A stretch of 15,182 nucleotides of DNA from an uncultured Oscillospiraceae bacterium (GTDB taxonomy: Bacteria; Bacillota; Clostridia; Oscillospirales; Oscillospiraceae), in NCBI GenBank assembly GCA_934572355.1, contig CAKTKV010000014.1:1-15182 (forward strand), written 5' to 3'. Positions within the stretch are counted from its first letter, which is position 1. The number at the start of each line of letters is the position of its first letter. Made by a program: the position numbers and the translations under genes. Under the pieces are notes generated by a model, which was given only the letters and a program-made list of their open reading frames with translations, did not search any database and was not told the DNA's origin. Positions 12,778 through 15,182 of this stretch are shown piece by piece.

Positions 12778-13098
12778 ATGGCGACATCGAAAGAATATAT
12801 TGATTTTGTCTGCGAGCAGATTGAGGGCATCGGAGATATAAGCACAAAGAAAATGTTCGGCGAATACATGGTCTATCTCTGTGGAAAGCCGGTGCTGACC
12901 GTGTGCGACAACACGGTCTTTGTAAAGAAGCTGCCGGAGCTGTCGGAGCTTATGGCGGGGGCGGAATGCGGCTTCCCATATGAGGGTGCGAAGGAGCAGT
13001 ATATCCTCGACATTGAGAACCGGGAGCTTGTCAGAAAGCTGCTCCCCTTAGTCGCGGCGCTGACTACACTGCCAAAGCCGAGGAAGAAGAAAATATAA
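12778..13098 (+). CDS. TfoX/Sxy N-terminal-domain protein
   Basis: A 106-residue protein consisting only of the TfoX N-terminal domain. It has the landmark KKMFGEYMVYLCGKPVLTVC, followed by FPYEGAKEQYILDIEN and a basic LPKPRKKK tail. Full-length TfoX/Sxy in proteobacteria activates competence genes together with CRP; stand-alone N-domains in Firmicutes have no defined role and often sit as orphan genes. It begins 9 bp after the VOC gene, with GAGGGGA (12767-12773) overlapping that gene's stop, so it belongs to the same unit. The C-terminal helix-hairpin-helix domain of TfoX is absent. Confidence 0.9.
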   Translation: MATSKEYIDFVCEQIEGIGDISTKKMFGEYMVYLCGKPVLTVCDNTVFVKKLPELSELMAGAECGFPYEGAKEQYILDIENRELVRKLLPLVAALTTLPKPRKKKI

Positions 13099-13107
13099 TA
13101 TAAATTG

Positions 13108-13148
13108 AAACCCCGCTTCGCACAGTTCAGAGTGCGGAGCGGGGTTTT
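13108..13148. terminator. Bidirectional terminator between the TfoX-like gene and the ABC transporter
   Basis: A 16-bp stem (13108-13123 with 13132-13147, one G-U pair on the plus strand) with an 8-nt loop, followed by TTTT on the plus side and an AT-rich run on the minus side. It ends both convergent units. Confidence 0.9.
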
Positions 13149-13154
13149 GCCAGT

Positions 13155-13733
13155 TTATTTGTTCAGCTCGTAGAAGTCTATGACGCGGCAGCCAAGGGCT
13201 TCGGCTTCATTGGCGTCATGCGTCACAAGGATGATGGCGGCGTCTGTGCCGTCGGACACAGCGGTTATCGCGTTTTGCTTCGCGGCGGCGTCCAGAGCCT
13301 TGAACGGCTCGTCGAGCAGCAGGAGATCGGGAGCGCAGACAAGCGCCCTCGAGAGAGAGACAAGCTGCTGCATACCGCCGGAGAGTTCCGCGGGCAGCTT
13401 ATCCGCAACATTGCTCAGGCCAAAGCGCGAGAGCCAAGCGGCGGCATCTGTGCCGTGATGCGTGTCGGGCAGAACGAGCCTGACATTTTCCGCAGCGGTG
13501 AGCCAAGGCAGCAGCCGCGGCTCCTGAAACACGAAGGAGAGCCGCTGTGCCGTGCGCTCGACAGTACCGGAGTCCGGGCTTTGCAGCCCAGCGATCACGC
13601 GCAGCAGGCTCGTTTTGCCGCAGCCCGACGGACCCATAACGGCGATGCGCTTGCCGGGGTCAAGACGGAGGCACACATCGCGCAGGACGCGGAGGTCACC
13701 GTAGCTGAGAGAGACGTTTTTGAGTTCAAGCAT
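13155..13733 (-). CDS. ABC transporter ATP-binding protein (SsuB/TauB-type)
   Basis: A 192-residue nucleotide-binding domain. Walker A is GPSGCGKTS at 34-42, the Q-loop glutamine is Gln70, the signature is LSGGMQQ at 117-123, Walker B is LLLLDE at 137-142 (catalytic Glu142), and the H-loop is His172 in LVTHDANEAEAL. It powers import by the neighbouring permease. The start is ATG at 13733, because GGGAGG (13742-13747) lies 8 nt upstream; the in-frame GTG at 13742 lies inside that site. It overlaps the permease stop by 8 bp. It is about 50 residues shorter than typical SsuB/TauB (about 245-260), because the C-terminus stops soon after the H-loop; all catalytic motifs are present. Confidence 0.93.
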   Translation of the reverse strand: MLELKNVSLSYGDLRVLRDVCLRLDPGKRIAVMGPSGCGKTSLLRVIAGLQSPDSGTVERTAQRLSFVFQEPRLLPWLTAAENVRLVLPDTHHGTDAAAWLSRFGLSNVADKLPAELSGGMQQLVSLSRALVCAPDLLLLDEPFKALDAAAKQNAITAVSDGTDAAIILVTHDANEAEALGCRVIDFYELNK

Positions 13734-14475
13734 TTTTCCCACCTCCCGATATCAGTCTCAGCACGAGCTTTTCAAGCAGGAAGCTGAGCAGGATGACGCA
13801 CAGCGTCCAGGCGAAAAGATCGGTCGTCTGGAGATAGAGCTTGGATTCATAGATCATGCGGCCTATCGAGACGCCAGGCACGGTGAGCACCTCGGCGGCG
13901 ATACCGGCTTTCCAGCCGAAGCCGAGCGCGCTTGAGCACGCGGAGCGGAAGTACGGCAGCACCGACGGGAAATATATGCTCCGCACGGTCTTGATGAAGG
14001 AGAAATCATACACGCGCGCAAGCTCCAGAAAGCTGCGCTCGGTGTTCTTTATCCCGGCAGAGACGTTGCTCCACACAACGGGGAAAACCATCAGCGCCGA
14101 AATGAGCACCGGGACATAGTCGCGCCGCAGCCATATCAGCACGAGGATCACAAAGGAAGCGACGGGCGTCGTCTTTATGACGCTGATGACGGGCGAGAGC
14201 AGCGCATCGAGCAGCGCGAAGCGGCTCGTCAGCACGGCGGTTATGACGCCGAGGACAAGGGCGGACACGATACCGGCGCTTATCCTGAGCAGGGAAAGCA
14301 GCACGGTGTACCAGAACTCCGCCGTGCCCATAAGCTCAAAGAGCCGTTGGACGACCGCCAAGGGAGCCGGGAGCAGCAGCGCGCTGCCGACAGCTGCGGA
14401 GAGCAGCTGCCAGAGCGCGAGCCAGAACAGTACAGCAAGCAGCGTCTTGACTGGCTTTGAACGGATAAGCTTCAT
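13726..14475 (-). CDS. ABC transporter permease (SsuC/TauC-type)
   Basis: A 249-residue inner-membrane permease of the nitrate/sulfonate/taurine (BPD_transp_1) type with about six hydrophobic segments (roughly 10-32, 57-82, 85-108, 118-137, 180-200 and 215-243). It has the EAA-loop ELARVYDFSFIKTVRSIYFP (151-170), which docks the ATPase, followed by FGWKAGIAAEVL, a stretch typical of this permease family. The ATG at 14475 overlaps the stop of the upstream substrate-binding gene by 4 bp (ATGA), and its own end overlaps the ATPase by 8 bp. The three genes are translationally coupled. The substrate cannot be told from the permease. Confidence 0.93.
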   Translation of the reverse strand: MKLIRSKPVKTLLAVLFWLALWQLLSAAVGSALLLPAPLAVVQRLFELMGTAEFWYTVLLSLLRISAGIVSALVLGVITAVLTSRFALLDALLSPVISVIKTTPVASFVILVLIWLRRDYVPVLISALMVFPVVWSNVSAGIKNTERSFLELARVYDFSFIKTVRSIYFPSVLPYFRSACSSALGFGWKAGIAAEVLTVPGVSIGRMIYESKLYLQTTDLFAWTLCVILLSFLLEKLVLRLISGGGKNA

Positions 14476-15182
14476 CCGAGGACGCAGTAGAAATCGTCGC
14501 CGGGGATGCTGCCGCCGATGGAATCGGGAGCGACGGAGTACATGACCTCATAGAAAGCGGCGAGCGCGCTCTGCATATCTGCGCCGTCGATGAAGCAGAT
14601 ATTGCAGTTGGGAATGGCCTTCGCGGCGACGGCGGCCTTTGCGAAAATGCCGGTCTCCTGTATCTTCTCGGCGCTGCCCTGAACATCGGCGGTCAGAGCT
14701 TCGACGGAGGCTTTATACTCATTGAGGAAGCACGCGAGCTCCGCGGGGTGCGCCTCGGCAAATTCGCGCCTGACAACTGCGCAGCCCTGCACGAGGCCCC
14801 CGGCGGGGGCGACCTTATCCCACTCGGCGGTGAGGTCGAGCGCCGCGGTCAGCTTGTCATTTGTGCTGCGGGCGATGGTCACCATAGGCTCCGGGAGAAC
14901 GGCGAGCTGCACCGCACCGGAGGAGACGGCGGTGTTCAGATCGGCGGGCTGGGCATAGCTGTTGTCGATGACCACGTCATCACCGGGCGTGAGTCCGTTT
15001 GCCTCGCAGAGGTACTGGAAAATAAAGGTGGGATTCTGCACTGGGACATATACGGTCTTACCGCGAAGATCATCAAAGCTGTTTATCTCAAGGCTGCTGT
15101 CCGCAACGAGGTACAGAACGCCGCGGGTGTTGAGCGCGACGACCTGAACTGCGCCGCCGGTCTTGTTATAGAGAGCTGCCGC
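14472..15182 (-). CDS. ABC transporter substrate-binding protein, NrtA/SsuA-like, C-terminal part
   Basis: The gene enters from the right edge; the first residues, including the export signal, lie outside the window. The visible 236 residues begin AAALYNKTGGAVQVVALNTR. They show the type II periplasmic-binding fold of SsuA/TauA/NMT1-like lipoproteins: LRGKTVYVPVQNP, then VSSGAVQLAVLPEP (hinge and second lobe), and FLNEYKASVEAL in the C-terminal lobe. The protein binds its ligand outside the membrane and delivers it to the permease encoded next. A Cys pair (NCNICF) is unusual but unassigned. The ligand (sulfonate, nitrate, thiamine precursor or another small molecule) is unknown; no metabolic gene nearby helps decide. 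Confidence 0.9.
   Translation of the reverse strand, partial: AAALYNKTGGAVQVVALNTRGVLYLVADSSLEINSFDDLRGKTVYVPVQNPTFIFQYLCEANGLTPGDDVVIDNSYAQPADLNTAVSSGAVQLAVLPEPMVTIARSTNDKLTAALDLTAEWDKVAPAGGLVQGCAVVRREFAEAHPAELACFLNEYKASVEALTADVQGSAEKIQETGIFAKAAVAAKAIPNCNICFIDGADMQSALAAFYEVMYSVAPDSIGGSIPGDDFYCVLG

Noticed and set aside
13734..13742. GTG at 13742 as the start of the ABC ATPase
   Set aside because: The GTG lies within the ribosome binding site itself, while the ATG at 13733 has an 8-nt spacing and begins at the first conserved strand.
1..15182. CRISPR array, tRNA/rRNA genes, insertion sequence or prophage
   Set aside because: No regularly spaced repeats, tRNA-like cloverleaf, transposase or integrase coding region or phage structural gene could be recognised; the only phage-associated family is the DUF5131 protein, which is also common in chromosomes.

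Overview
The window looks like a chromosomal segment from a GC-rich, low-G+C-lineage Firmicute (Clostridia, probably an Oscillospiraceae-type gut anaerobe). This is inferred from RNase J, TelA/XpaC homologues, a small SecG, strong AGGAGG-type ribosome binding sites, near-consensus sigma-A promoters, and hairpin terminators at nearly every convergent gene end. I see no tRNA, rRNA, CRISPR array, insertion sequence or phage structural gene. Coding density is high, and all longer gene-free stretches are explained by promoters or terminators.

Layout. (1) 1-1378: a divergent pair, the 5' part of a Na+-coupled neurotransmitter:sodium symporter (NSS) family transporter (minus, running off the left edge) and a LysR-type regulator (plus). 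Their 111-bp intergenic region holds back-to-back promoters and a perfect T-N11-A LysR box centred about 64 bp upstream of the predicted transporter start. (2) 1404-4466, minus: a tight four-gene unit xpaC-like / telA-like / LemA-like / ybaK-like, read from one strong promoter and ended by a 38-bp perfect palindrome. (3) 4472-7963, plus: rpe-recR, followed after 93 bp by RNase J and a small ArsC/Spx-fold protein. (4) 7970-8336, minus: secG with its own extended -10 promoter. (5) 8372-9806, plus: a single gene for a 437-aa zinc-ribbon protein of unknown function with a strong promoter and operator-like palindromes. (6) 9775-11416, minus: a cardiolipin synthase. (7) 11448-13147, plus: a three-gene unit of a DUF5131/Gp37-Gp68 three-cysteine protein, a VOC/glyoxalase-fold protein and a TfoX-N-domain protein, behind a near-perfect promoter with a palindrome in its spacer. 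(8) 13108-15182, minus: an SsuABC/TauABC-type ABC importer (substrate-binding protein, permease, ATPase) with overlapping reading frames, running off the right edge.

How the genes fit together. Much of the window is core function: carbon metabolism (rpe), recombination repair (recR), RNA decay (RNase J), secretion (secG) and phospholipid synthesis (cls). The less ordinary parts are the XpaC/TelA/LemA-like envelope unit with a tRNA-editing-type protein attached, the unrecognised zinc-ribbon protein, and the DUF5131-VOC-TfoX unit with its regulatory architecture. Nothing here is clearly a new defence or mobile system. The best candidates for undescribed biology are the zinc-ribbon protein and the DUF5131 unit.
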